A DNA stretch of 64,000 nucleotides, taken from positions 310,001 through 374,000 of the forward strand of contig NZ_JOEE01000003.1 of the NCBI RefSeq assembly GCF_000720925.1, given 5' to 3'. Each line of letters opens with the position of its first letter. Within the stretch, counting starts at the first letter, position 1. Below, piece after piece: positions 1 through 8,367 of the stretch. The notes under the pieces are model-generated. The model was given only the letters and a program-made list of their open reading frames with translations, ran no database searches and was not told the origin of the DNA. The translations under genes and the position numbers were made by a program. This DNA is from Phycicoccus jejuensis (GTDB lineage: Bacteria > Actinomycetota > Actinomycetes > Actinomycetales > Dermatophilaceae).

Positions 1-529
1 TGCCGACCGCCCGGTTGCTGCGCGCCTCGACGAGCACGACGTCGCTGTCGTTGTTCGTGGACCGGTTCATCACGACGTAGCGGCTGGGGTCCGGCCCGGG
101 GGCGCTGAGGATGCGCGTCATGATGTCGGTCGCCGAGCGGTTGAGCTCGTCGACGGACGCCGACGTCGAGGCGTTCCACTGCACCTGCGCTCGCGAGGTC
201 AGCGACAGGGCCTCGTACTGCGAGTTGGTGATCCGGCTGCGCTCGAGCCCGGTCGCGATCTGCTCGTGGAGGACCGACCCCAGCACGCTGACGACGGCGA
301 GGCCGAGCAGCATCGTCGTCGCGACGACCCGCAGGCGCAGTGACTGCCGCCAGCGTCGGCGCAGCCCGCGCAGGCGTCGTCCGGCGCCCGACCAGAGCCT
401 CCGCAGCAGGACGAGCGCGGGTCGCTCGCGCGGGAGTGCGGGTGCCGCGGCCGGGCCGACGACGACCCCACGGAGCGGCTCGCGGGCCGACGCGTCCCGA
501 CCCACGCCGACGTCGGCGGCCCCGGGCAC
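1..529 (-). CDS. mtrB: MtrB-type sensor histidine kinase, N-terminal part (cut by window edge)
   Basis: N-terminal fragment of the sensor kinase partner of MtrA; the HAMP, HisKA and ATPase domains lie outside the window. The visible 176 codons encode an Arg-rich cytoplasmic start, one membrane segment (about residues 65-80, VVATTMLLGLAVVSVLGSVL), and the beginning of an extracytoplasmic sensor region containing QYEALSLTSRAQVQWNAS, typical of MtrB. The proposed GTG at 529 begins 2 nt after the mtrA stop, so the genes are translationally linked; a second in-frame GTG about 27 nt downstream is possible. In actinobacteria MtrAB controls cell-wall hydrolase and division genes. Identity rests on this fragment plus the unmistakable MtrA next door. 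Confidence 0.85.
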   Translation of the reverse strand, partial: MPGAADVGVGRDASAREPLRGVVVGPAAAPALPRERPALVLLRRLWSGAGRRLRGLRRRWRQSLRLRVVATTMLLGLAVVSVLGSVLHEQIATGLERSRITNSQYEALSLTSRAQVQWNASTSASVDELNRSATDIMTRILSAPGPDPSRYVVMNRSTNNDSDVVLVEARSNRAVG

Positions 530-531
530 CG

Positions 532-1209
532 TCAGGCCCGGCCGGCCTTGTAGCCGACGCCGCGGACCGTCACGACGATCTCGGGGTGCTCGGGGTCGTG
601 CTCGATCTTGCTGCGCAGCCGCTGCACGTGGACGTTGACGAGCCGGGTGTCACCGGCGTGGCGGTAGCCCCACACCTGCTCGAGGAGCACCTCGCGGGTG
701 AAGACCTGCCACGGCTTGCGCGCGAGCGCGACGAGGAGGTCGAACTCGAGCGGGGTGAGCCCGAGCGGCCGGCCGTCGCGCACGACGGTGTGGCCGGCGA
801 CGTCGATGACGAGGTCGCCGATCGTCAGGCGCTCGGGGGCCGGCTCGTCGCCCCGGCGCAGCCGGGCCTTGATGCGGGCGATGAGCTCCTGCGGCTTGAA
901 CGGCTTGACGACGTAGTCGTCGGCCCCCGACTCCAGGCCGAGCACGACGTCGACCGTGTCGGTCTTGGCGGTGAGCATGACGATCGGGACGCCGGACTCG
1001 CCGCGGATCTGCCGGCAGACCTCGAGGCCGTCGGTGCCGGGGAGCATGACGTCGAGCAGGACGAGGTCGGGCCGGTACTGCCGGAACACCTCGAGGGCAC
1101 CGCCGCCCTCGGCGACGTGCTCCACCTCGAGCCCCTCGGCGCGCAGGACGATGCCGAGCATCTCCGCGAGCGCCAGGTCGTCGTCGACGACGAGCACACG
1201 ACCCTTCAC
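532..1209 (-). CDS. mtrA: MtrA response regulator (OmpR/PhoB family)
   Basis: DNA-binding response regulator of the essential MtrAB system. The 225-aa product has a receiver domain (residues about 1-120) with acidic pocket DDD at 9-11, phospho-acceptor Asp53 (LLDVMLPG), Thr80 and Lys102 (VVKPF). A C-terminal winged helix follows, with LTPLEFDLLVALARKP, VWGYRH and RLVNVHVQRLRSKIE, which match MtrA closely. I chose GTG at 1209 (AAGGACG lies about 14 nt upstream) because it aligns with the MtrA N-terminus. An ATG at 1251 would add 14 residues and has no visible ribosome-binding site. mtrB follows after 2 nt. The family regulates cell-wall turnover and division genes in mycobacteria and corynebacteria. 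Confidence 0.95.
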   Translation of the reverse strand: MKGRVLVVDDDLALAEMLGIVLRAEGLEVEHVAEGGGALEVFRQYRPDLVLLDVMLPGTDGLEVCRQIRGESGVPIVMLTAKTDTVDVVLGLESGADDYVVKPFKPQELIARIKARLRRGDEPAPERLTIGDLVIDVAGHTVVRDGRPLGLTPLEFDLLVALARKPWQVFTREVLLEQVWGYRHAGDTRLVNVHVQRLRSKIEHDPEHPEIVVTVRGVGYKAGRA

Positions 1210-1308
1210 CTGACGTCCCCGTCCTTCCCCGAGCGTTGACTCCGTCTCCATGATCACACAGGGCCCTGCGAGAACTCCGAATGACAGGAGGGATCGGCGT
1301 CGCGCCCG

Positions 1309-1314
1309 TACCCT
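1309..1314 (+). promoter_or_regulatory. Predicted -10 box (TACCCT), leaderless start for the sensor kinase
   Basis: TACCCT ends 7 nt before the GTG at 1322, so transcription would begin at or next to the start codon. No Shine-Dalgarno sequence is visible between them, and no convincing -35 was found. Confidence 0.45.
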
Positions 1315-1321
1315 GTGAACC

Positions 1322-2920
1322 GTGGTCCGCCTGTTCCGGCTGGCGCGCATCGACGCGTCCGCCACCATCCGCCTCGCGTTCGCGGTGCTCAGCATCTTCC
1401 TCGCCGTCTTGGCGGGGAAGATCGTCGAGCTCGCGCCGTGGCTCCTCGCGGTCCTCGCGCTCGACCTCGTCGTCACCGCGCTCGACCGCCTGCCCATCTC
1501 CCGGCAGGGCCTTCTCGACACCGTCGTCCTGACCCTCCTGTGCCTCTCGGCGGGTGCCGCGGGAGCGGGCTACGACGCTGCCGCGCAGTCGGGTTCGCTG
1601 CTCCTCCTCGTCCCGGCGTACCACGCGGGCACGCGCTTCGGACGGGTCGGCTACCTCGGCACCTGCGTCGTCGGCAGCGCGGTCTACCTGCTGACCTCGG
1701 TGGGCCACAACGACGACAAGGGCTTCCGCATCGGCCTCGTGGCCTGGGTCGCCGCGGCCCTCGTGCTCGGCGCGCTCGGCGCGTGGAACCAGCGCCTCGC
1801 CGTCGAGAACGACTCCGAGAGCGCGGACCCCGCGGCGCGCGAGGCCATCCAGCTCATCCAGCGCCTGCACGACCTCTCCGAGGAGATGGCGACCGGGCTC
1901 GACGCTCCGGCGGGCGCCACGCTCGCCCTCGACCTGCTCTCGGCCGAGGTCCCCTCCTCCCGCAGCGCCGTCCTCGTCGCCTCCGACTCCGAGCACCTCG
2001 TCCCGGTCGCGCTGCGCGGCTCGACCCGCGCGCCCTGGTACCTCGCGGACGCCCTCTCCGACCTCCTCGCCCAGAACCCGGCGAGCTGGCGCCCGACCCA
2101 GATCCCCTTCGCCGACGAGCTCGGCCAGCGCAGCGCGCTCGTCGTGCCGTTCGCCTACGGGGTCGGTCCCACCACCGTCGTCGTCGTCGAGCGCGGGGTC
2201 GACCACCCCTTCACGCACGAGGAGCGGCGCGCCGTCTCCGAGGTGACGCGCCGGCTCGCGCCGACCGTCCAGGCGGGTCTGCTCTTCGGCAACCTGCGGC
2301 AGTACGCGAGCCTCGAGGAGCGCAACCGGATCGCCCGCGACATCCACGACGGCATCGCGCAGGAGCTGGCGGCCCTCGGCTACGCGGTCGACGCCCTGCG
2401 GATGCAGGCCGGCCCGCCCGGCCAGGGGATGCGCGACCAGCTCGACGGCCTGCGCGAGCAGCTGAGCGACGCGATGGCCGACCTGCGCACCCACATCACC
2501 GACCTGCGCGTGGCCGAGCGGCCGGGCAGCGGCCTCGGCGCGGTGCTCGGCGCGGCGGTCCAGAGCTTCGGCAGCATGACCGGCGTCCGCACGACGGTCA
2601 CGGTGAGCGAGGGGCGCCGGCGCCTCGACCCGCGCGTCGAGATGTTCGTCCACCGCCTCGTCATGGACGTCCTCGCCGACGCGCAGGCCTCCGGGGCCCG
2701 CAACGCGTGGGTCAGCCTGAGCACCTCGGTCGTCGGCCCGGCCGTCGTCGAGGTCTCCCACGACGGCGACCCGCGACGGGCGCGACGCTCCTACCGCAAC
2801 ACCACGCTCGACGAGCTGACCGGGACACTCGTCGTGCGCAACGAGCCGAACGGGCGCACCACCGTTAACCTGACCGTCGAGGAGCCGTCGCCTGCGGGGA
2901 CGCTCCATCCTGCGAGCTGA
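1322..2920 (+). CDS. Membrane sensor histidine kinase with HisKA_3 domain and degenerate ATPase domain
   Basis: The 532-aa protein starts with about five hydrophobic segments (residues 15-160), then a GAF-like region (about 185-325), then a HisKA_3 dimerisation box RNRIARDIHDGIAQELAAL with phospho-acceptor His342. The C-terminal part should be the HATPase_c domain, but I see no N-box Asn: the expected region reads MDVLADAQASGARNAWVSLS. There is also no DxGxG G1 box (EVSHDGDPRRARR) and no G2 Gly-rich lid. It is therefore either a very divergent kinase or a pseudokinase. The LuxR-type regulator 19 nt downstream is its obvious partner. A convergent position next to the tad operon suggests, but does not show, a link to pilus regulation. 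Start: GTG directly after a -10 box. Confidence 0.8.
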   Translation: MVRLFRLARIDASATIRLAFAVLSIFLAVLAGKIVELAPWLLAVLALDLVVTALDRLPISRQGLLDTVVLTLLCLSAGAAGAGYDAAAQSGSLLLLVPAYHAGTRFGRVGYLGTCVVGSAVYLLTSVGHNDDKGFRIGLVAWVAAALVLGALGAWNQRLAVENDSESADPAAREAIQLIQRLHDLSEEMATGLDAPAGATLALDLLSAEVPSSRSAVLVASDSEHLVPVALRGSTRAPWYLADALSDLLAQNPASWRPTQIPFADELGQRSALVVPFAYGVGPTTVVVVERGVDHPFTHEERRAVSEVTRRLAPTVQAGLLFGNLRQYASLEERNRIARDIHDGIAQELAALGYAVDALRMQAGPPGQGMRDQLDGLREQLSDAMADLRTHITDLRVAERPGSGLGAVLGAAVQSFGSMTGVRTTVTVSEGRRRLDPRVEMFVHRLVMDVLADAQASGARNAWVSLSTSVVGPAVVEVSHDGDPRRARRSYRNTTLDELTGTLVVRNEPNGRTTVNLTVEEPSPAGTLHPAS

Positions 2921-2939
2921 ACCAACCGAGGGAGAGACC

Positions 2940-3596
2940 GTGACGATCAGCGTGGTGCTCGTCGACGACCACGCGGTGGTCCGCGAGGCCGTGGCGGGGA
3001 TGCTCAACGCCCAGGACGAGGTGAGCGTCGTCGGACAGGCGGGCTCGCTCGCCGAGGGGCGTGCGCTCTTCGACCGTCTGCTCCGCACCCCACCGCCCGG
3101 CCGCGTCGTCGCCGTCATCGACGTGACGATGCCCGACGGCAGCGGGCTCTCGCTCGTGCGCGCCGTCCGCGAGCGCTCCAAGGACATCGGGCTCGTCGTC
3201 CTCACGATGCTCAACGACGACTCGACGCTCCTCGAGGCGCTCGACGCCGGGGCCTCGGCGCTCGTGCGCAAGAGCGCCCCGGCCGACCAGGTCCTCTCGG
3301 CGGTGCGCCGGGCCGCGGACTTCCCGCTCGAGTTCTCGGCCAGCGGTCTCGCGGAGGCGATGCGCCGCCAGCACGAGACGCCGCAGACCACGCTCACCGG
3401 CCGCGAGACCGAGGTGCTCAAGCTGCTCGTCGAGGGCGCGTCCGTGGCGCAGGTCGGGCGTCAGCTCTTCATGAGCCCCTCGACCGTCAAGACGCACATC
3501 GGCAAGATCTACGAGAAGCTCGGCGCCCACAACCGGGCGAGCGCGGTCATCGCGGCCGTGCGTCTCGGGCTCGTCGCCGACGTCGACCGCGCCTGA
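2940..3596 (+). CDS. NarL/LuxR-family response regulator
   Basis: The 218-aa product has an N-terminal receiver domain with LVDDHAVVREAV (acidic pair), phospho-acceptor Asp61 (VIDVTMPDGSG) and the conserved Lys in LVRKSAP. A LuxR-type helix-turn-helix follows at about residues 150-210: LTGRETEVLKLLVEGASV and MSPSTVKTHIGKIYEKLGA. It probably receives phosphate from the kinase encoded 19 nt upstream; AACCAACCGAGGGAGAGACC in between supplies a good ribosome-binding site for the GTG. Target genes are unknown. The receiver pocket looks intact even though the partner kinase's ATPase domain looks eroded. Confidence 0.9.
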   Translation: MTISVVLVDDHAVVREAVAGMLNAQDEVSVVGQAGSLAEGRALFDRLLRTPPPGRVVAVIDVTMPDGSGLSLVRAVRERSKDIGLVVLTMLNDDSTLLEALDAGASALVRKSAPADQVLSAVRRAADFPLEFSASGLAEAMRRQHETPQTTLTGRETEVLKLLVEGASVAQVGRQLFMSPSTVKTHIGKIYEKLGAHNRASAVIAAVRLGLVADVDRA

Positions 3597-3635
3597 TGTC
3601 CGCGGCGGGAGGACGGTCCCGCCCCGCCGGCTGAC

Positions 3636-3727
3636 GCGTCGTCACGGTGACGGCGCGGAACCTCCGCCAGGACGGGATGCATCCCCGTCAGCAGAGAACA
3701 TCCGCGTCGTCACCGTGACGGCGCGGA
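3636..3727. repeat. Two near-identical 24-bp copies with a GTCAC(S)GTGAC dyad, 68 bp apart
   Basis: GCGTCGTCACGGTGACGGCG at 3636 recurs at 3704 with one change at the centre of the dyad. Each copy holds the inverted repeat GTCAC-[G/C]-GTGAC, followed by GCGGA. Between them lies GACGGGATGCATCCCCGTC (3671-3689), another hairpin. The block lies just after the response-regulator stop, so it could end that transcript, but no T-run follows. This is non-coding DNA between converging operons. Confidence 0.6.
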
Positions 3728-3745
3728 TGCTCCGTGATGTCCCAG

Positions 3746-3994
3746 CGCCCCGCACACGTCACCATCCACGAAAAGCCCGCACGTGCCGGGATCTCACGCC
3801 CCGCACACGTCACCATCCACGAAAAGCCCGCACGTACCGGGATCTCACGCCCCCCACACGTCACCATCCACGAAAAGCCCGCACGTGCCGGGATCTCGCG
3901 CCCCGCGCACGTCACCATCCACGAAAAGCCCGCACGTGCCGGGATCTCGCGCCCCGCACACGTCACCATCCACGAAAAGCCCGCACGTGCCGGG
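3746..3994. repeat. Tandem array, about five 51-bp units, hairpin plus T-run on the minus strand
   Basis: Five units with an exact 51-bp period; the same CACACGT/CGCACGT point recurs at 3753, 3804, 3855, 3906 and 3957. On the minus strand each unit reads CCCGGCACGTGCGGG followed by CTTTTCG, that is a short G/C hairpin followed by four Ts. The array begins 42 nt after the tadC stop codon, so tad transcripts would meet up to five terminator-like hairpins in succession. Because 51 is a multiple of 3 and the unit has no stops, several frames are open across it. Differences between units show no codon-position bias, so I treat it as non-coding. A related array lies at 28256-28398. Confidence 0.85.
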
Positions 3995-4035
3995 CTCGTC
4001 CCGGCCGAGGAGCTCCGTTCCCCCGGCGCCGGGGG

Positions 4036-4947
4036 TCAGAGGGCGCTGAAGGAGTCGATGATCGTGATGACGCCCGGCCCGATGATGACGATGAACAGCG
4101 CCGGGAAGATGCACAGCAGCAGCGGGAAGAGGATCTTCACCGTGACCTTCTGGGCCTGCTCCTCCGCGCGCTGACGGCGCACGACGCGCATCTCTCTCGT
4201 CTGCTCGCGCAGGACGGCGGCGATGGGCAGGCCGAGCCGGTCGGCCTGGACGAGCGTGCTGACGAAGTTCTTCATCTCGGGCGCCGTCGTGCGCTCGCCG
4301 AGCGACGAGAACGCCTCGCCGCGCGACTTGCCGATCTGCATCTCCGAGAGGACGCGGGCGAACTCGCCGGCGATCGGGCCGTGCACGGTCCGGGCCACCT
4401 GGAGGATGGCGGCGTCGAAGCCCTGGCCCGCCTCGACGCAGACGGTCAGCATGTCGAGCGAGTCGGCAAGTCCCTTGCGCAGGTCCTGCTGGCGCTTGAG
4501 CCCGGCGTTGTAGACGAGCAGGTCGGGCACGAAGAACGCGACCGCGCCTGCGGCGAGGGCCGCGAGCAGCGACGTGAGCGACAGGCCCATGAGCGCGAGC
4601 ACGAGCACGACCCCGAGGATGAGCCCGAGCCCCTTGGCGCCCATGACCCGCTCGACGGTCCACATCGACGGGTTGCCGGCGCGCTCGAGGTTGCGGGCGA
4701 TGCGCCCGCCGGTGCCGGCCGGCGAGAGCCGGTCGGCGATGCCGCGCAGCCGGTCGAGGGCCGGGGCGAGCAGCCGTTCCTGCATCCCGAGCTCGTTGGT
4801 CGCGACCTCGCGGACCGTCGGCTTGTGCTGGAGGAGCTCGAGCGAGCGGGCGACGCCCGTCGTCGAGCCGGCGCCCATCCCCACCGCGAGGACGAGCAGG
4901 ACGATGGCCACGGCGACGAGGCCGGCGGCGGTGAGCAGGACGATCAC
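4036..4947 (-). CDS. tadC: TadC, inner-membrane platform protein of the Flp pilus machine
   Basis: The 303-aa T2SF-family protein has an N-terminal membrane segment (MIVLLTAAGLVAVAIVLLVL), two central ones near residues 105-150, and a C-terminal one (LFPLLLCIFPALFIVIIGPG). Between them is the T2SF domain, with GLADSLDMLTVCVEAGQGFD and AEMKNF-like elements. TadB and TadC form the membrane platform driven by the CpaF/TadA ATPase. It is the last gene of the tad operon: its GTG start lies 1 nt after the stop of the VWA-TadB gene, and the hairpin array follows 42 nt after its stop. Length is typical. Confidence 0.9.
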   Translation of the reverse strand: MIVLLTAAGLVAVAIVLLVLAVGMGAGSTTGVARSLELLQHKPTVREVATNELGMQERLLAPALDRLRGIADRLSPAGTGGRIARNLERAGNPSMWTVERVMGAKGLGLILGVVLVLALMGLSLTSLLAALAAGAVAFFVPDLLVYNAGLKRQQDLRKGLADSLDMLTVCVEAGQGFDAAILQVARTVHGPIAGEFARVLSEMQIGKSRGEAFSSLGERTTAPEMKNFVSTLVQADRLGLPIAAVLREQTREMRVVRRQRAEEQAQKVTVKILFPLLLCIFPALFIVIIGPGVITIIDSFSAL

Positions 4948-4948
4948 G

Positions 4949-6967
4949 TCACACCTCGATCTTCACGAGCTTGCGCATCCACACGATGCCGAGCCCCATC
5001 GCCACGATGCCGGCCCCGAGCATCAGCCACCCGAGGGGTCGGGTCCAGAGGAGGCTGACGTAGGCGCGGTTGGCGACCGTGCTGTAGAGGAACAGGCCGA
5101 TGGGCAGGGCGATGAGGGCGTAGGCCGAGAGGCGACCCTCGGCCGAGAGCGCCTTGACCTGGCGACGGAGCATCTCGCGCTCGCGGAGGGTCGCGGCCGT
5201 CGTGCGGAGCGTCTCGGCGAGGTTGCCGCCGACCTCGCGCTGGATGCGGATGGCCATCGTCGTCCAGCGCATGTTCGGGCTGTCCATCCGCACGGCCATC
5301 TTGTCGAGCGCGTCGCTGACGTCGGAGCCGATGCGTGCCTCGGCGAGGGCCCGGCTGAACTCCTTGGCCGCGGGCTCGCCGGCGTCCTGCGCGACCGAGT
5401 CCAGCGCCTGGAGGAGGCTGAAGCCCGAGGCGAGCGAGGTCGCGACGAGCATCATGACGTCCGGCAGCAGCCCCTCGAACTTGCGCGCCCGCCGCTTGGC
5501 GAGGGTGCGCAGGAGGACGGGCGGCACGATGAGGCCGACGACGGCGCCGAGCACACCGCCGAGCAGCGGGATCGAGCCGACGAGGAGGATGCCGCCGGCG
5601 ATGCCGATGACGACCGCCACGAGGCGCAGCACGAGCCACTCCCCCGCACGCCACGGCAGGTCGGCGCGCACGAGCAGCTCCATCGTGCGGGTCGTCGAGT
5701 CGCGGCCCTCCATGAACGACTCGCCCATCGAGACGATGGACTCGCTGATCGCGGCGGCCGTGGGCGCCTGACGGGCCTGGGCCCGGGCCCGGCCGATGCC
5801 GTACCCCTCGATCGCCTCGATCCGCTCGGAGCGGCGGCTGCGGAAGACCGGCGCGGCGAACGCGACGGCGAGGCCGAAGACCCCGAGGAAGACGACGGCC
5901 ACGGCGGGGACGAGGAAGGCCGGGGCGACCGCGGTGATCGTCGCGAGCGCCGCCGGGTCGGTCTGCACGACGGGGGCGACGACCGGGCCGTCGTCCTCCG
6001 GCGCCTCGACCGGCGCGACGTCGCCGAGGTCGAGCCGCGAGCTGTTGATGAAGCCGCGCCCGGAGGCGGTGCCGTCGATGGTCAGCAGCTGGTCCCCGCC
6101 GACGTCGGCCGGCTTGGTGATGGTGAGGACGACCTGCGAGTCGAGGGCGACCGCGGCCGCGTCGAAGGCGGAGGCGACGGCCGCACGGTCGGCGGCGTCG
6201 GCCACCGAACCGCCTCCGGCAGCGGCGAACTCGCGCAGCACCTGCACGTTCGCCTCGCCGGAGTTGAACGACACGACCTCGGCACGGACCTTGGCCCGCT
6301 CGAGGGCGCGCAGCGCCTTGCGCTGCTCGGAGGCCTCGGCGGCGTCACCGCCGTCGAGCCCGGCCACGGTGTCGCCGCCGTCGCTGAGCAGGAGGATGCT
6401 GCGCTCGCCGTCGGTCCCGAGGCCCCGGACGGCGTCCTGGACGGCCCGGTAGAGCGAGGTCTCCCCGCCCGAGCGCAGCGCGCCGACCGCGCGGCGCACC
6501 GCTCCGCGGTCGGTGGTCGGTGCGACGTCGATGCCGGAGGTGGACGCGAACGAGACCACACCGACCTTGACGTCGGAGGGCACGGCGGACAGGAAGCGGT
6601 CGACGCCGTCGCGGACGACCGCCATCCCGGCCGCGCCCATCGAGCCGCTCGTGTCGATGACGAGCATCGTCGAGCGGGCCTGCTTGGTCGGTGCGGACAC
6701 GGCGACCGGGACGACGCGCGAGCCGAACGTGGCCGTGACGCTCTTCCAGTCGACGTCGACCTTGCTCCCCGGCCGCAGGACGAGGGTCGCGGTGACCTTG
6801 TCGCCCTTGACCCGGATGTCGCTGAGGGTGGACGGGATGCCGTCGGCCGCGTGCGCCCGCGGCGCGGCGAGCACCGGGATCAGGAGAGCGAGCAGCACGA
6901 CGAGCGCCACGACCGCCACCGGCAGGACGGCCGTCCGGTGGCGAGGGGGCAGCAGGTGGGGGCTCAC
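4949..6967 (-). CDS. tadB: Fusion of a secreted von Willebrand A domain to TadB (T2SF)
   Basis: The 672-aa product combines two functions. Residues 1-40 form a strong signal peptide or anchor ending PRAHA-A. A VWA domain follows, with a complete MIDAS start DTSGSMG (Asp105, Ser107, Ser109), a GGETSLYRA threonine loop and LLLSDGGDT. A membrane segment (about 330-355) and a cytoplasmic linker lead into the T2SF domain with its own membrane helices (GLLPDVMMLVATSLASGFSL, MRIQREVGGNLAETL-like). The VWA domain should therefore face outside while the TadB part forms the platform with TadC. GTG at 6967 overlaps the cpaF stop by 4 nt. Ordinary TadB proteins are about 300 aa and lack VWA. I see no frameshift or stop between the halves. 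Confidence 0.88.
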   Translation of the reverse strand: MSPHLLPPRHRTAVLPVAVVALVVLLALLIPVLAAPRAHAADGIPSTLSDIRVKGDKVTATLVLRPGSKVDVDWKSVTATFGSRVVPVAVSAPTKQARSTMLVIDTSGSMGAAGMAVVRDGVDRFLSAVPSDVKVGVVSFASTSGIDVAPTTDRGAVRRAVGALRSGGETSLYRAVQDAVRGLGTDGERSILLLSDGGDTVAGLDGGDAAEASEQRKALRALERAKVRAEVVSFNSGEANVQVLREFAAAGGGSVADAADRAAVASAFDAAAVALDSQVVLTITKPADVGGDQLLTIDGTASGRGFINSSRLDLGDVAPVEAPEDDGPVVAPVVQTDPAALATITAVAPAFLVPAVAVVFLGVFGLAVAFAAPVFRSRRSERIEAIEGYGIGRARAQARQAPTAAAISESIVSMGESFMEGRDSTTRTMELLVRADLPWRAGEWLVLRLVAVVIGIAGGILLVGSIPLLGGVLGAVVGLIVPPVLLRTLAKRRARKFEGLLPDVMMLVATSLASGFSLLQALDSVAQDAGEPAAKEFSRALAEARIGSDVSDALDKMAVRMDSPNMRWTTMAIRIQREVGGNLAETLRTTAATLREREMLRRQVKALSAEGRLSAYALIALPIGLFLYSTVANRAYVSLLWTRPLGWLMLGAGIVAMGLGIVWMRKLVKIEV

Positions 6968-8367
6968 GTCAGCCGTGCCCCGTTGATGAACAGCTGCGGT
7001 GACACCTCGATGCCGAGGTCGTGCAGCTCGGTGAGGAACTTCGGGCGCAGGCCCGTGGAGACGAGGGTCCCCCGGAAGCGGCCGTTCTCGTCCCGGCCCG
7101 CGGCCCAGTCGAAGGTGAAGATGTCCTGGAGCGTGACGACGTCGCCCTCCATCCCGACGACCTCGGTGATGGCGACGATGCGGCGCGAGCCGTCCTTGAG
7201 TCGGGACTGCTGGACGATGAGCTGCACCGCGCCGGCCACCTGCTCGCGGATGGCCCGGACCGGCAGGTCGACGCCGGCCATGAGCACCATCGTCTCGAGT
7301 CGGGCGAGGGAGTCGCGCGGGGTGTTGGCGTGGACGGTGGTGATCGAGCCGTCGTGGCCGGTGTTCATCGCCTGGAGCATGTCGAGCGCGGCGCCGTCGC
7401 GGACCTCGCCGACGACGATGCGGTCGGGGCGCATGCGGAGCGAGTTCTTCACGAGGTCGCGGATGGCGATCGCGCCCTTGCCCTCGATGTTCGCGGGGCG
7501 GGACTCCAGGCGCAGGACGTGGTCCTGGTGCAGCTGGAGCTCGGCGGCGTCCTCGATCGTCACGATGCGCTCGTCCTCGGGGATGAACGAGGAGATGACG
7601 TTGAGCGTCGTCGTCTTGCCGGAGCCGGTGCCGCCGGAGATGACGATGTTGCGCCGGCCCATGACGCAGGCCTTGAGGAAGTCGCGCACGCTCGGGGTGA
7701 TCGTGCCGAACGCGATGAGGTCGGCGTCGGTGTACGGGTCCTGCGAGAACTTGCGGATCGTCAGCATCGCGCCGTCGAGGGCGATCGGCGAGATGACCGC
7801 GTTGACGCGCGAGCCGTCGGGCAGGCGGGCGTCGCAGAGGGGGCTCGCCTCGTCGACGCGGCGGCCGACGCGGCCGACGATCTTGTCGATGACCCGGCGC
7901 AGGTGCGCCTCGTTCGAGAAGTGGGTCTCGACCGAGTACAGCTTGCCGCTGCGCTCGACGTAGATGCTGTCCGGGCCGTTGACCATGATCTCGGAGATCT
8001 CGGGGTCGCGCAGCAGCGGCTCGAGCGGGCCGTGCCCGAGGATCTCGTCGGACACCTCCTGCGCGATGCGGGTGCGGTCCGCGTGCGAGAGCGGGGTCTG
8101 CTCGGCGTCGATCGTCTGCTGGAGCGTGGTGCGGACCTGCTGGGCCAGCTCGGCCTCGGGCAGGTGGGGGTCGTACAGGCGCGGACCGAGGCTCTCGATG
8201 AGGGCCTGGTGGACCCGGCCCTTCACCTCGCCGAAGGGGTCGAGCACCCGGCGGCGGGGCACCGTCCCCGGTCGGGGGCCGGCACCGCCGGCGGTCGTCG
8301 GCTGCTGGGCCTGGGAGACCGCGGCCTGGGCGCGGCGGACGCTGTCGAGACGGTCGGCGAGGCTCAT
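6964..8367 (-). CDS. cpaF: CpaF/TadA secretion ATPase of the tad pilus
   Basis: The 467-aa hexameric GSPII_E-type ATPase powers pilus assembly. Residues about 60-200 form the N-terminal domain, including GHGPLEPLLRD and EIMVNGPD. Walker A is GGTGSGKT at 245-252. The Asp box (ERIVTIEDAAELQL), a His-containing region and the Walker B area (RPDRIVVGEVRDGAALDML) follow, as does TGHDGSITTVHANTPRD. All catalytic elements look intact. ATG at 8367 is preceded by AGGAGCC. The gene overlaps its upstream neighbour by 4 nt and its downstream one by 4 nt, implying tight co-translation. Confidence 0.96.
   Translation of the reverse strand: MSLADRLDSVRRAQAAVSQAQQPTTAGGAGPRPGTVPRRRVLDPFGEVKGRVHQALIESLGPRLYDPHLPEAELAQQVRTTLQQTIDAEQTPLSHADRTRIAQEVSDEILGHGPLEPLLRDPEISEIMVNGPDSIYVERSGKLYSVETHFSNEAHLRRVIDKIVGRVGRRVDEASPLCDARLPDGSRVNAVISPIALDGAMLTIRKFSQDPYTDADLIAFGTITPSVRDFLKACVMGRRNIVISGGTGSGKTTTLNVISSFIPEDERIVTIEDAAELQLHQDHVLRLESRPANIEGKGAIAIRDLVKNSLRMRPDRIVVGEVRDGAALDMLQAMNTGHDGSITTVHANTPRDSLARLETMVLMAGVDLPVRAIREQVAGAVQLIVQQSRLKDGSRRIVAITEVVGMEGDVVTLQDIFTFDWAAGRDENGRFRGTLVSTGLRPKFLTELHDLGIEVSPQLFINGARLT

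Noticed and set aside
650..3421. 900-codon antisense open frame across the kinase/regulator pair
   Set aside because: Composition is Arg/Gly/Asp-rich shadow type with no family motifs, whereas the plus-strand genes are clear.
3715..5058. Open frames running through the 51-bp array and against tadC
   Set aside because: The repeat period is a multiple of three and has no stops, which opens several frames at once; TadC on the other strand is a clear family member.
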